This document shows positions 54,301 through 60,671 of a stretch of 64,000 bases of DNA, in pieces. The notes under the pieces are model-generated. The model searched no databases. It was not told the origin of the DNA and was given only the letters and a program-made list of their open reading frames with translations. This stretch comes from Paenibacillus rhizovicinus (GTDB taxonomy: Bacteria > Bacillota > Bacilli > Paenibacillales > Paenibacillaceae): NCBI RefSeq assembly GCF_010365285.1, contig NZ_CP048286.1, positions 1,102,001-1,166,000 of the forward strand, read 5' to 3'. The position numbers were made by a program, and so were the translations under genes. Positions within the stretch are counted from its first letter, which is position 1. Each line of letters opens with the position of its first letter.

Positions 54301-55237
54301 CGCTGGAGGTTGAACCATTTCCCTCGTTGAAGGGGAAAAGGATCTCGCCTTGGAGGGGATCGCCTGGAGTACCCGGATCGCCCGGATCGCCAGGGTTGCT
54401 GTTAACGCTCGTATTCGGCGCTCTGTTATAGAGCGCTTCATGCGCGGTGTCGTCGAGCACCGAAGGGAAAACCGAGAGCTCATCCAGAAGGCCGGTGTAC
54501 GACTTATCCTGATACCCGTCCCCGCCGAACCACTTGTATGCTTGCAGATTGACAGGATAGAGCGTGCTATAAGCTTTCTCGCCGATCCGACTGCCGTCCA
54601 CGTACAGAGCGATAGTTTTCGTCGTCGCACTTAAGGAGTACGCCAAATAGTGCCAGTTGCCGTCGGCCAGATTCCCTGCCGGCGCTGAAATGCCGCCATC
54701 CCACTCGGAACCGTCCGATCCGTAAGACAGTAAGCTTATACTCGTGTCGGCGAAGCTGTTGGCACTGGTGCCCCAGTTGATACTCCACCAGATTTCCCCG
54801 TTACTGAATCCCCAATTGCCTGTGGTGCCGGCATAAGGCGGGGCCATTAAATAACTGGCTTCTCCAGCATTTGGAGCCGAGGGCTTCACCCAGACGCCCA
54901 TGGTCAGATCATTGACACTCGCGAACCGAGAGCCGTAGTCGATCGTGATTCCGTTCTTGCCTGTTTGGTCATTGGAGATCGCAGGCGTATTGCCCCGGCC
55001 GTTCTGATCCCACGCATAGTTGTCTAGCGTTGCCGCCAGACCGCCCGAAATGGCGCTGGAGGTTGAACCATTTCCCTCGTTGAAGGGGAAAAGGATCTCG
55101 CCTTGGAGGGGATCGCCGCCAGTAGGGGTTTCTGCGAAAGCTCTTGCCGGTAGTGTAATTGTCGCCAGCAATAAAAGGCTGAGAACCAAAGATGTCAGAC
55201 GTGACACCAAGCGCGATGTCTGCTTGTGCTTGTTCAT
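48380..55237 (-). CDS. Giant secreted surface protein: 3 LamG, beta-helix, CBM-like, FIVAR, Ig-like, FIMAH
   Basis: 2285 residues from ATG 55237, after AGAGAGGG. Signal peptide 1-35; three LamG/concanavalin-like repeats at about 40-275, 290-525 and 535-775, the first two nearly identical (753-bp period); a DUF1565-like opener (YYVAKTGSDSNPGT) and right-handed beta-helix at about 780-1330; a carbohydrate-binding-like domain near 1345-1490 (NRNLLFNSGFEWPRVD); two more lectin-like regions to about 1870; FIVAR-like 1890-1960; Big_2-like 1965-2060 (GLLTAVADGVVKVVATAKDG); an Ig-like domain; and a C-terminal FIMAH-like helical domain. The plan suggests an exported polysaccharide-active lyase or hydrolase. 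The substrate and active residues were not identified. Confidence 0.88.
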   Translation of the reverse strand: MNKHKQTSRLVSRLTSLVLSLLLLATITLPARAFAETPTGGDPLQGEILFPFNEGNGSTSSAISGGLAATLDNYAWDQNGRGNTPAISNDQTGKNGITIDYGSRFASVNDLTMGVWVKPSAPNAGEASYLMAPPYAGTTGNWGFSNGEIWWSINWGTSANSFADTSISLLSYGSDGSEWDGGISAPAGNLADGNWHYLAYSLSATTKTIALYVDGSRIGEKAYSTLYPVNLQAYKWFGGDGYQDKSYTGLLDELSVFPSVLDDTAHEALYNRAPNTSVNSNPGDPGDPGTPGDPLQGEILFPFNEGNGSTSSAISGGLAATLDNYAWDQNGRGNTPAISNDQTGKNGITIDYGAQFASVNDLTMGVWVKPSAPNAGEASYLMAPPYAGTTGNWGFSNGEIWWSINWGTSANSFADTSISLLSYGSDGSEWDGGISAPAGNLADGNWHYLAYSLSATAKTIALYVDGNRIGEKDYTSLYPVNLQAYKWFGGDGYQGKSYTGLLDELSVFPSVLGDAAHQALFQRAPNTSAGGNSGDPFQGESLFPFNEGTGKTSSAISGGLTATLNNYLWDTDNNGRGGTPAISSDDRGASGLAIDYGPQFASVKDLTMAVWVKPTIPAEIPDVGRVSYLMAPPYAGTNGDWGLPNGDIWWNIKWGTEENNYADTTLDFLDVGSDNAGWDGGFSATAGNLADGNWHYVAFSYSVTDLKIKMYVDGKLIGEKVYTSLAPINLQAYKWFGGNGYQGRAYTGLLDELSVFPSVLDAAAQEALYNRTPNTDGTGQQADPADTDQVGDKTYYVAKTGSDSNPGTAAEPFLTIQKAADILLPGETVIIHEGVYAESVRPKYNGTADHPITFKTADGEKVVISGADRITGTWQTASNTGAVQYDPNNANLWKVAVSLPMGNYRNQIFVDGEAMLPSRYPNVAKEDAYYRPNWLTYVFDGANASVGGWSNPNGKLSDPELNQPAGTWDGAAIVGMDNRGWNLSGAEVVSSTPGWLNLTNINFYELGPTGYASGDDFHYYIQNAMAALDAPYEWYYNQTSGTLYLQLPKGMNPGDLDVRYKAREWGLDLSSRKYIHIEDIVLNGSNLTMRGGVSNVVDHMTAKYVTEFLSPDDEKGGIIVGGKNNALINSEIAYSAGALVTVEGEGNKIVNDKLHDATTGPTMFTNSITITGRNHLISHNEVYNASGTLIGGSFYASEISYNDIHDGNWHSTDAGLMYFAYTDLGNSQIHHNNIHDSHSEFSNGVYFDLGDKNAQVFNNVFWNLPWAATFVNSSSEFVSVFNNTVYQGASGHPNPEIYTNSPGDAYMDVYMNNIVDSRGVGTDNINAGAVVKDNYSRPEEDIDGTATFNNPSAFDFTLKAGSDAIGAGAYQPGDNWDAGLKDTPVTVDEVSGGPQLQNYANRNLLFNSGFEWPRVDVQGMGSLPYWNKTGTGSASLVQASSSADNAHAREQYAVALTGQNVGVEQTITGLEPGKDYVLRGFARVGSGSEAAGQKAEIGVRVGENTLKGELDRPAWRSVSLKFTADETGEATIYATKTTSGSQVLVDDFSVVSADLVPDLTPASDDLYPMLDSPVALLDDMLFKDSKWTVTNQSSFEKDEPAGLTLEAQSGQSAAAFYAQEKYRDKDFYLKLGQNENLDALDLTLILRANAATRAANRYEIAIHGTTATLTRYYSGTSTQLGQWQVDINDRLLKAGAVWDDVNGSGYGGVTVTLKSGNDTLFTYRDETNLNVSTPGYFGLATDSSIELGRVTEYVDMGAVIADKGNWKSGNSINWENGDTALTPVGSATAGYTGRTFGDAEFAVGFESGMNTGAFPAFILRAPTEADLLDNPWSGAKYAVILKEGSFEIQHWPDLWKPGASILSSDGRSVLADNKGFVAPYQDTLVKVSTVNTDYGVWIRLKAGDTIVASWFDENNYIQGDGYFGVSGYTEPMTISVPDESTYVPVIGNPDDKPGNGAVDTSALQELVSGGNALVEAEYTEASWAAFETALDDAKAVVSNNASIQAQVDAAFTALQAAMTNLEKVADTAPIAVSGITVTGTSSIGELGDTAQMNATVTPDNATDKSVSWSVVGTIGNGANNATIDENGLLTAVADGVVKVVATAKDGSGVTGESLVTIDSTPPVIVAPSNLSFLQSKAVSLAFSASDSGSGLQSLSVSFNGKTTSGTVSVDPLGLAVGTYPIVVTATDKLGHRTIETFSLKITIEAAQLDELISLGVTRGLITDAKTEKSLQKDIEKIQKDQTKGKLDAKDFKQLEKDIDKEKGKTIDAGFADQLLQDIEALKSVL
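53600..55115 (-). repeat. 753-bp tandem duplication of LamG-coding sequence
   Basis: The stretch ending at about 55113 and that ending at about 54360 are nearly the same, base for base, over several hundred bases (offset 753 bp, 251 codons). An example is the block from the GGATCGCC linker back through the signature CCGAACCACTTGTATGC. Only scattered differences are seen. The third LamG copy (about 52900-53600) is clearly more diverged. Each unit starts with a Gly/Asp/Pro linker. Confidence 0.92.
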
Positions 55238-55724
55238 ATCATCATCCCTCTCTTTTCATTGACGTGTTAGATGCCGAGATCATCTTGACTAGCCGTTCAC
55301 CTCACTCTCCGCCTATTGTCATACCGTTTGATGCGACAAAAAACGCTGCAATCTCCATATAACAAGTGTCAGGATGCAGCGCATATTCATTCTCAACTTG
55401 TATTTTAGTGTCAGCAATGAAAGGAAAAAATGAATTTTCCTATGATTTTTGGACAGAAGCTGTTAACGAGCGATTGGAGTTAAAAGCAAAAAACGGCCGC
55501 CCCTTGTCGGGCAGCCGTTCTGTAATGGAAGTATCAAGGTCCCCCAATAAAAAACTCCTTTGCAGCATTCGAGTATGCACTCAAATGCTGCAAAGGAGGA
55601 TTCATCTAATAACTAATCCTGAGTGTTACTACTATGCTTTCTAAGCACACAGGATTCAGTAAAATTATTCGGTTTAAGGCACAGCCAAAAAAATAAAAAA
55701 ACCTTGATTCATCAAGGATTTCGT
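55238..55724. other. Gene-free stretch with a row of terminator-like hairpins
   Basis: No gene is supported here. On the minus strand, hairpins followed by T runs occur at 55338-55382 (CGCTGCA ... TGCAGCG, TTTTTTG), 55488-55520 (ACGGCTGCCC ... GGGGCGGCCGT, TTTTTT), 55548-55598 (15-bp stem CTCCTTTGCAGCATT, then TTTTTTATT) and 55690-55717 (CCTTGAT ... ATCAAGG, TTTTTTT). A further T-less hairpin lies at 55613-55656. The region separates the giant gene from the island. Confidence 0.7.
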
Positions 55725-55782
55725 TGGATGCCGAGGACGGGAATCGAACCCGTACGGTGGTCACCCACCGCAGGATTTTAAG
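55725..55782 (-). other. Attachment site copy: tRNA-Leu 3' fragment (left end of island)
   Basis: 58 bases identical to 59981-60038, covering the tRNA-Leu 3' half from the anticodon region to the acceptor. The match breaks off after TTTTAAG, where this copy continues ACATACC instead of TCCTGTG. It therefore cannot fold as a tRNA. It is followed on the minus strand by its own terminator (55690-55717), probably the original tRNA-Leu terminator. Confidence 0.93.
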
Positions 55783-55949
55783 ACATACCTTTCTACCTTT
55801 GTATACCTGATTACATTGACAAAACCCTTGATATATAAGGGTTTTTCCTTTTTCGAAATGAGTGAGTATAAGTGAATTTTTGGGGACAGAAGGAGCGTTC
55901 GCCTCCAATTCGCCCCCCTCCCATCATAACTTCCAGATGAAATAAGCGA

Positions 55950-55992
55950 AAATGGAGCATCTGCCAACAAGGCAAACTGCTCCATTTTCAAT
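55950..55992. terminator. Bidirectional terminator-like hairpin
   Basis: AAAATGGAGCA ... TGCTCCATTTT with a 18-base loop. Confidence 0.65.
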
Positions 55993-56167
55993 TCCACTAA
56001 CTTCCCCCGTTACGGAATAATCGCTCATGGCTTTCAACAGCAAGATCTCTGATAATTCCAGCAATACGACATAAATCGACAAATTATTACAATTGTTTCA
56101 TGGTAGCATGAGTCTTGCCTGAATTGCTGGCCGGCGTTCATTATAAAAAAGCTAAGGAGCGATAACA

Positions 56168-57187
56168 TTGAAGAAGATTTTATTTTTGATATGTTCTGTT
56201 TTATTACTACTATCAGGAAATGCGTTTGCAGATCCAGGAAAAGTAGAGTCCGGAATGAGCGTTTCTAACGTTACAAGTGCTCAAGGAAATGATGAACAAA
56301 CTATTGTTATTCACGAACCTCCTGCAAATTGGAATGCCCTAAATGCTTCAGATGAAGAGCTTGCTTACTATTTTTATCCTCCTAGACCTACTGATCCATC
56401 TCAACTTAAAGATTGGAAGAAAGTTGTTTCTGGTAAGTGGGAAAAACCTAAATTTGAAAAAGGGAAAACATCAAAATTTCAAGCAGGTATCTCTAATTCT
56501 ACAAACGTTACTTATTATAATTGGAGCGGAGTTATTTCTAAACAAACCGCGGGAAGAGCTACTGCATTTTGGAGTTCACCATCAGTATCAGCTGATTCTA
56601 CTCATAGACCCGCATTCTTCAGTAGTTGGATAGGCCTTGGAGGATCCGCTAGCTCTGGCGAGCCACTCTTCCAAGCAGGGATAGCTGCAATTATAGATGC
56701 TAGTGGAAGTGTCGCATACTCTCCGTTCTATGAAGTCGTAAATACAAATGTTAATTCGGACCCAATGTACCTCAGTTCAACTCAGCTTTCATTTTCGCCT
56801 GGTGACACGGTATATGCAGATATTTCTTATACACCAGGTGCGTCCAACGGTCATTTCGATATGTACATGTCTCATGGATCGACTATCTTTTCATTTTCTG
56901 TAACGAACATTCATTACTCAAGCGCTGTGACTTCAGCAGAGTGGATAGCTGAGAAACCTACACTTAAAGGTCAGAGTATTGATAGCGTAAATCTGGCTAA
57001 ATTTAGTCAGGTAACCTTCTCTAGAGCTGCAATGGCAAGTAGTCCATCAGGAACTGCAAATTTAATTACAGCTTCTCCTTCTTCAACACAGTATGTATAT
57101 ATGAAGAATTCGTCAGGTACTGCTTTGGCTAGCCCAACAGCAATTGGAACAAATGGTGACTTCAATGTAGTATGGGCTCACTATTAA
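56168..57187 (+). CDS. G1 family (eqolisin) endopeptidase
   Basis: 339 residues from TTG 56168, about nine bases after AAGGAG. A signal peptide (ILFLICSVLLLLSGNAFA) and a pro-region of about 80 residues precede the mature domain (about 110-339). Landmarks of eqolisins are YYNWSGVISK, FSSWIGLGGSA, LFQAGIAAI with the catalytic Gln, and SAEWIAEKPTLKG with the catalytic Glu. Eqolisins are acid endopeptidases best known from fungi; bacterial members occur in Firmicutes. Codon use is markedly AT-rich compared with the flanks, consistent with acquisition. It is likely secreted. Confidence 0.85.
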   Translation: MKKILFLICSVLLLLSGNAFADPGKVESGMSVSNVTSAQGNDEQTIVIHEPPANWNALNASDEELAYYFYPPRPTDPSQLKDWKKVVSGKWEKPKFEKGKTSKFQAGISNSTNVTYYNWSGVISKQTAGRATAFWSSPSVSADSTHRPAFFSSWIGLGGSASSGEPLFQAGIAAIIDASGSVAYSPFYEVVNTNVNSDPMYLSSTQLSFSPGDTVYADISYTPGASNGHFDMYMSHGSTIFSFSVTNIHYSSAVTSAEWIAEKPTLKGQSIDSVNLAKFSQVTFSRAAMASSPSGTANLITASPSSTQYVYMKNSSGTALASPTAIGTNGDFNVVWAHY

Positions 57188-57197
57188 TAAAATATCT

Positions 57198-57248
57198 TTT
57201 AGCAGTCTAACATACTATGTGATTTTCATATAGTATGTTAGACTTTTA
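57198..57248 (+). terminator. Terminator after the G1 peptidase
   Basis: AGTCTAACATACTAT pairs with ATAGTATGTTAGACT around a loop, then TTTTAG. Confidence 0.85.
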
Positions 57249-57285
57249 GTTAATTCTGTCTAAGAATTGAAAAAGGAAGTGAATT

Positions 57286-57624
57286 ATGAAGGCATTAACT
57301 TTTATTCTCACATTCGTTTTATTTTCAATGATTTTAGTCGGATGTTCAGATGGCCCCGAAGAGCAAAAAAACAGTCTTTTTAATAATTACGAGATATCAT
57401 ACGGTAACCCCCCCGTCTTATTGGAAGTATACTTTGCTGGTCATATCTATAAAGAAGATTCTAGTAATATAAGTATTAAAGATCTTGGAACGCAACTTGG
57501 TTATGCATCCGATAGTTTGGAATCCCTGAAAACAATTCCTGTCTTTGAAAATAAAAATGATAAGAATGCAATATTATTAAAATCAAGCGATATATTTTTG
57601 AACTACAAATTAATAGAAAATTAG
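57286..57624 (+). CDS. Lipoprotein of unknown function
   Basis: 112 residues from ATG 57286, after AAAGGAAG. The signal MKALTFILTFVLFSMILVGC ends in lipobox LVGC, with the lipid Cys at 20. The mature part is acidic with a hydrophobic patch (VLLEVYFAGHIYKE) and no motif I recognise. Very AT-rich. It sits between the peptidase and a Cro-like regulator gene; a role as an inhibitor or partner of the peptidase is possible but speculative. Confidence 0.7.
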   Translation: MKALTFILTFVLFSMILVGCSDGPEEQKNSLFNNYEISYGNPPVLLEVYFAGHIYKEDSSNISIKDLGTQLGYASDSLESLKTIPVFENKNDKNAILLKSSDIFLNYKLIEN

Positions 57625-57654
57625 TTTGGATTGACTCTTCCTTCTAAAAATATT

Positions 57655-57692
57655 AATAAAAGCCCCTTACTATAGTTGGGGCTTTTATTTTT
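57655..57692. terminator. Bidirectional terminator
   Basis: AAAAGCCCC-TTACTATAGTT-GGGGCTTTTA, between the lipoprotein gene and the convergent regulator gene. Confidence 0.85.
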
Positions 57693-57729
57693 GTAGCTAA
57701 TACCGCTTGGCTGCTTTTGCTTTCCACAT

Positions 57730-57939
57730 CTATTCGATGTGGACGTGAACCGATGATATACCATAAAGTTTAAACATCATTATTGCATGCTCGTATGGGA
57801 TATTCTTACTACAATGCTCGTAACCCTCTACGGTGTCTTCAGTGATACCGAGCAATGTAGCTACATCACTTTGAGATAAATTATTATTTTGACGTGCGAC
57901 TCGAAAAGTAATTTTTTGTGCATTTATGAGATCCCTCAT
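57730..57939 (-). CDS. Small Cro/C1-type helix-turn-helix protein
   Basis: 69 residues from ATG 57939, after AGGTACAG. The single domain contains ITFRVARQNNNLSQSDVATLLGITEDTVEGYEH, with the helix-turn-helix typical of XRE proteins. It would be the repressor of a small phage or mobile element. Target is unknown; its own upstream region is the obvious candidate. Confidence 0.8.
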   Translation of the reverse strand: MRDLINAQKITFRVARQNNNLSQSDVATLLGITEDTVEGYEHCSKNIPYEHAIMMFKLYGISSVHVHIE

Positions 57940-58619
57940 GCATCTGTACCTGCCTTTTGATATTTAATAGAGGTAAAATTACAATAAAAAGAAGAATACA
58001 TTCTTTAATATCTAAAGATTATGTCATGCGGTAAATAATACATTTGCCTTGCGCCCCATTTTAATAAGCCTTCCAAGCATCATCTCCGTTTTTGGGTAAA
58101 CAAAAAAAGCCGCTGCAATCCGGGGAGTAAAAAGTTAGCCATCAAAAAGAAGCGCGATGCAGAAACAACATCTTTATTGACGATAGTCAATTAATCTCGA
58201 TATTGTTACCTGTAGGCAACGCTGATGCTTTTTTTAAAATGGCAAAACTTATTTCATGCCTCCGGATTACAGCGGCCCGCATAATGGAAACCCTCGCTAT
58301 AATCACATACGTATTTAGTGCTCCTTCAACGCCGAAAATCTCACCATATTTGCAGCAGACCAAGAACTCTACCTGGAAGTCGATCTGAAGAAGGCCCAGC
58401 TCGCACAGCTATGATCTGGTCAGAAACGACAACGTAGAAATTGCCGATTACGTTGGACAGATCGAGGAGTTGACTTCAGCAGCCGTAAAATCAATGGCAT
58501 GTCCTACATAAATGCAGTCTGCCGGTTCGATAGCCGGTAAGCTTCTTTCTTTTTGGATTGATAAAGGAACATATGTTTGCATATAATGAGGGAACCAACC
58601 ATGAAGAAGGTGCGTTTCT
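57940..58619. other. Gene-poor, degenerate stretch of the island
   Basis: About 680 bp with only short, stop-interrupted frames. One frame near 58310-58400 reads FNAENLTIFAADQELYLEVDLK before stops and might be a fossil of a protein gene. No hairpin, tRNA or intact gene is supported. AT-rich to mixed composition. Confidence 0.4.
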
Positions 58620-58955
58620 TTGTTCGATCCGATTATCTCTTTAAATGTTCATATCGCTTTATTAACAGCCAGGGATCAAGCTCTGAAGCCTTTCGAGGAA
58701 TCGAAGGGGCTGGTAAAAGAGTTTGCCAGAATCGTCGGCCAGACAATCCAACACGAACTTGAGAAATCGAGGCAAAATATGAAGCATAACAAAATGTGGG
58801 TTGACGACGTCCCAGTACGCGAGCGGCGCTACCGCTACGCGCACCTTGGGCATCGGTCAGAGTACGAGATTTCGCGTGACGATCTCAGGCAACACCTCGG
58901 AATCGTATTGAGATCTCTGGAGTACAAAATTGAGCAGACTTCTATTACAAAATAA
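58620..58955 (+). CDS. Hypothetical island protein
   Basis: 111 residues from TTG 58620, after AAGGTG. It is soluble, with a charged helical middle (EFARIVGQTIQHELEKSRQNMKH) and an Arg/Tyr-rich part (VPVRERRYRYAHLGHRSEYEIS). The C-terminus (DDLRQHLGIVLRSLEYKIEQTS) looks like a helix. I do not recognise the family. The frame is intact and the site acceptable, but a gene fragment cannot be excluded. Confidence 0.5.
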   Translation: MFDPIISLNVHIALLTARDQALKPFEESKGLVKEFARIVGQTIQHELEKSRQNMKHNKMWVDDVPVRERRYRYAHLGHRSEYEISRDDLRQHLGIVLRSLEYKIEQTSITK

Positions 58956-59109
58956 GTAAACAATTTTTACACAAAAGCAGCCCGCTGGTATATCCTGTAG
59001 GCTGTTTTCCATATCAGATATTATGACCTCCTATTCATAATCAAATATCGTCTTTTATAGGTAGATATAGTAAAATAGTCATGTTGGTGAATAGTGGGAG
59101 GTTTTGTCG

Positions 59110-59677
59110 GTGGCAGAGGGATTTAAGCTTATAGAGACGATTCCAGAGGACCGCAAATATTGGTTTCTACGCACTCAAGGCGGATTATTTTATGATGAGT
59201 TCGCTAGTGAAGGATTCGTTGCTATCAATTGGGATGAAATAAAAAATCCAATGCGGCTTTTAACGATGAAAAAAGAAGATGCTAGTTTGGATACGGGGCT
59301 ATTATCCTGACGAAGAAAAGCCTGGGAAGATATTCAATCTTTTCAAGCGGTTTTATGAGGAAATTAAAATAGGCGATATTGTTATGATCCCTAATGATTC
59401 CTCAAAGAAAATACTGTTTGGGACGGTAACTTCGGAGGTATACCTTCAACCCCCCTCCTCTTCAGAAGCATGTCCATATGTAAAGAGACGTAAAGTTAAT
59501 TGGATAAAGCCAGTCGATCGAGAGAGTTTGGACCCTTATCTCTATCGTATGATTAGACCGCACAATACTATTAGTGATGCGAGCGAATACGGACCATACA
59601 TTGATCGAACTATCGGCTCATTTTATATTAATCTGGTGCACTTGATGAAAAGTACACAAGAGATGATATCGATATAA
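59110..59677 (+). pseudogene. Frameshifted gene, YWFLRTQGG-type protein
   Basis: GTG 59110, eight bases after GGGAGG, opens a frame (EDRKYWFLRTQGGLFYDEFA, GFVAINWDEIKNPM) that stops at 59310. A second frame, +1 from it, continues from about 59279 with IRGYYPDEEKPGKIFNLFKR, YEEIKIGDIVMIPND and ends at 59677. Read together they look like one protein of about 185 residues with a PUA/SH3-like N-terminal part, as in proteins associated with restriction-type systems. The single frameshift lies about 59275-59300. A sequencing error is possible. Confidence 0.7.
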
Positions 59678-59690
59678 AACTAAATTTGCA

Positions 59691-59909
59691 GTCACCGGGT
59701 ATACTACATACCTGCTGGAGCAAGGTGTATCACTCAAGGAAATCCAGCATCGTTTGCGGCATGCTACCTATCAGGTTACTTCTGATACGTATACTCATGT
59801 TACCAAGAAGCTGAGCAAAAAAACTGCATCGCACCTTGAAGTGTTTGCCCCCAAATCAGTTCGCCCCCAATCCGCCTCCAAAGGCAAAAATGACGTTCAA
59901 TCTTCATGA
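59691..59909 (+). pseudogene. Tyrosine integrase C-terminal remnant
   Basis: A 72-codon open stretch without its start: YLLEQGVSLKEIQHRLRHA, then TSDTYTHVTKKLSKKTASHL, a C-terminal Gln/Ser/Lys-rich tail, and stop TGA 59907-59909. This is the RLxHA...TY region of phage-type tyrosine recombinases; the Tyr in DTYTHV is the nucleophile position. Everything N-terminal is missing. It ends 71 bp from the tRNA-Leu attachment site, where integrases normally sit. Confidence 0.88.
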
Positions 59910-59942
59910 TTTTGTCGAATCGATTTTAACCGATAGAAATAA

Positions 59943-59972
59943 AAAAAACCCTTATGTATCAAGGGTTTTCAG
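59943..59972 (-). terminator. Terminator of the tRNA cluster (element-borne)
   Basis: On the minus strand AACCCTTGATACATAAGGGTT followed by TTTTTT, 13 bp after the tRNA-Leu acceptor end. It lies inside the element, so the element replaces the tRNA terminator it displaced. Confidence 0.8.
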
Positions 59973-59984
59973 TCAAAGCTATGG

Positions 59985-60071
59985 ATGCCGAGGACGGGAA
60001 TCGAACCCGTACGGTGGTCACCCACCGCAGGATTTTAAGTCCTGTGCGTCTGCCAGTTCCGCCACCCCGGC
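59985..60071 (-). tRNA. tRNA-Leu (TAA)
   Basis: 87 nt with acceptor GCCGGGG pairing with CCTCGGC, long variable arm (GGTGGG-TGA-CCACC), and anticodon loop CTTAAAA (anticodon TAA). CCA is not encoded directly after the discriminator base. Bases 59981-60038 are duplicated at 55725-55782. Confidence 0.96.
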
Positions 60072-60092
60072 ATGATGTGATGTATTGTGGAA

Positions 60093-60169
60093 TGGTGGGC
60101 CCTGAGGGACTCGAACCCCCGACCAATCGGTTATGAGCCGACCGCTCTAACCAACTGAGCTAAGGGCCC
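60093..60169 (-). tRNA. tRNA with CAT anticodon (tRNA-Ile2 or Met)
   Basis: 77 nt with encoded CCA. Acceptor GGGCCCT/..GGGCCC, anticodon loop CTCATAA. The surrounding GGCTCATAACC resembles Bacillus tRNA-Ile with lysidine at the CAT anticodon more than elongator tRNA-Met; the two cannot be separated with certainty without comparison. Confidence 0.9.
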
Positions 60170-60190
60170 TTACGATATTAATCGAAAGGT

Positions 60191-60267
60191 TGGTTGCGGG
60201 GGCAGGATTTGAACCTGCGGCCTTCGGGTTATGAGCCCGACGAGCTACCGAGCTGCTCCACCCCGCG
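60191..60267 (-). tRNA. tRNA-fMet (CAT), initiator
   Basis: 77 nt with encoded CCA. It has the initiator marks: a C1-A72 mismatch (CGCGGGG ... CCCCGCA) and three G-C pairs in the anticodon stem (GGG-CTCATAA-CCC). Confidence 0.96.
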
Positions 60268-60350
60268 ATAACACCGATTCACAGCAAAACATTCAATGGC
60301 GACAAGAATTAATATACTATAGGAAATAACGATAAGTCAAGCATTTATTG

Positions 60351-60515
60351 CTATGGGAGGAATCGAACACCAAATCGTCCTTTGCGCGAGCGAAAAACTT
60401 CAATTTCCTGCGGGCAATCGTAGCCGTATACCCACCAATCGTTTTCCATGCGTCTGACCAGGCAGCCCGCTTGGAATTTGGTTTCGTACAAGCGCCCCCA
60501 GTATACCCATTTCAT
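60351..60515 (-). CDS. 54-residue aromatic-rich protein (short ORF)
   Basis: ATG 60515 follows GGAAGGGGG by about eight bases; stop TAG 60351-60353. The product starts MKWVYWGRLYETKFQAG and continues CLVRRMENDWWVYGYDCPQE with a basic C-terminus (RKGRFGVRFLP). Rich in Trp, Tyr and Arg, with two Cys. It is 83 bp before the tRNA-fMet gene, and not recognised. The strong site supports a real gene. Confidence 0.6.
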   Translation of the reverse strand: MKWVYWGRLYETKFQAGCLVRRMENDWWVYGYDCPQEIEVFRSRKGRFGVRFLP

Positions 60516-60611
60516 GAACGTTACCCCCTTCCGTCGCTGTCACGATTAGCGTACCCATTTCCGGCATAAATAAGCATGCGTTCCAGCCGCGCAGCCCGCA
60601 TCGTCATCCCT

Positions 60612-60653
60612 AAGAAAAAAAGCAGCTGCGCCTCATTCGCGCAGCTGCTTCTA
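60612..60653 (-). terminator. Terminator of the ABC operon
   Basis: On the minus strand GAAGCAGCTGCGC pairs with GCGCAGCTGCTT around GAATGAG, then TTTTTTC. Confidence 0.92.
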
Positions 60654-60671
60654 TCGTTTGCTTACCGTTAA

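Larger units (their letters stand above)
55783..59980. mobile_element. Decayed integrated element at tRNA-Leu
   Basis: The stretch lies between the truncated and the intact tRNA-Leu 3' ends (58-bp direct repeat, 4256 bp apart). It has an integrase C-terminal remnant next to the intact tRNA, a small Cro-like regulator, a frameshifted gene, and AT-rich genes unlike the flanks. The terminators CCCTTATGTATCAAGGG (59943-59970) and AACCCTTGATATATAAGGGTT (55820-55847) are inverted near-copies just inside each end. The rest of the original element has been lost. Origin as phage or integrative element cannot be told. Confidence 0.85.

Noticed and set aside
55606-55908. 100-codon frame across the tRNA-Leu fragment
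   Set aside because: It reads through tRNA sequence, so it is not a gene.
55950-55992. Hairpin as second attachment-related element
   Set aside because: It looks like an ordinary bidirectional terminator.
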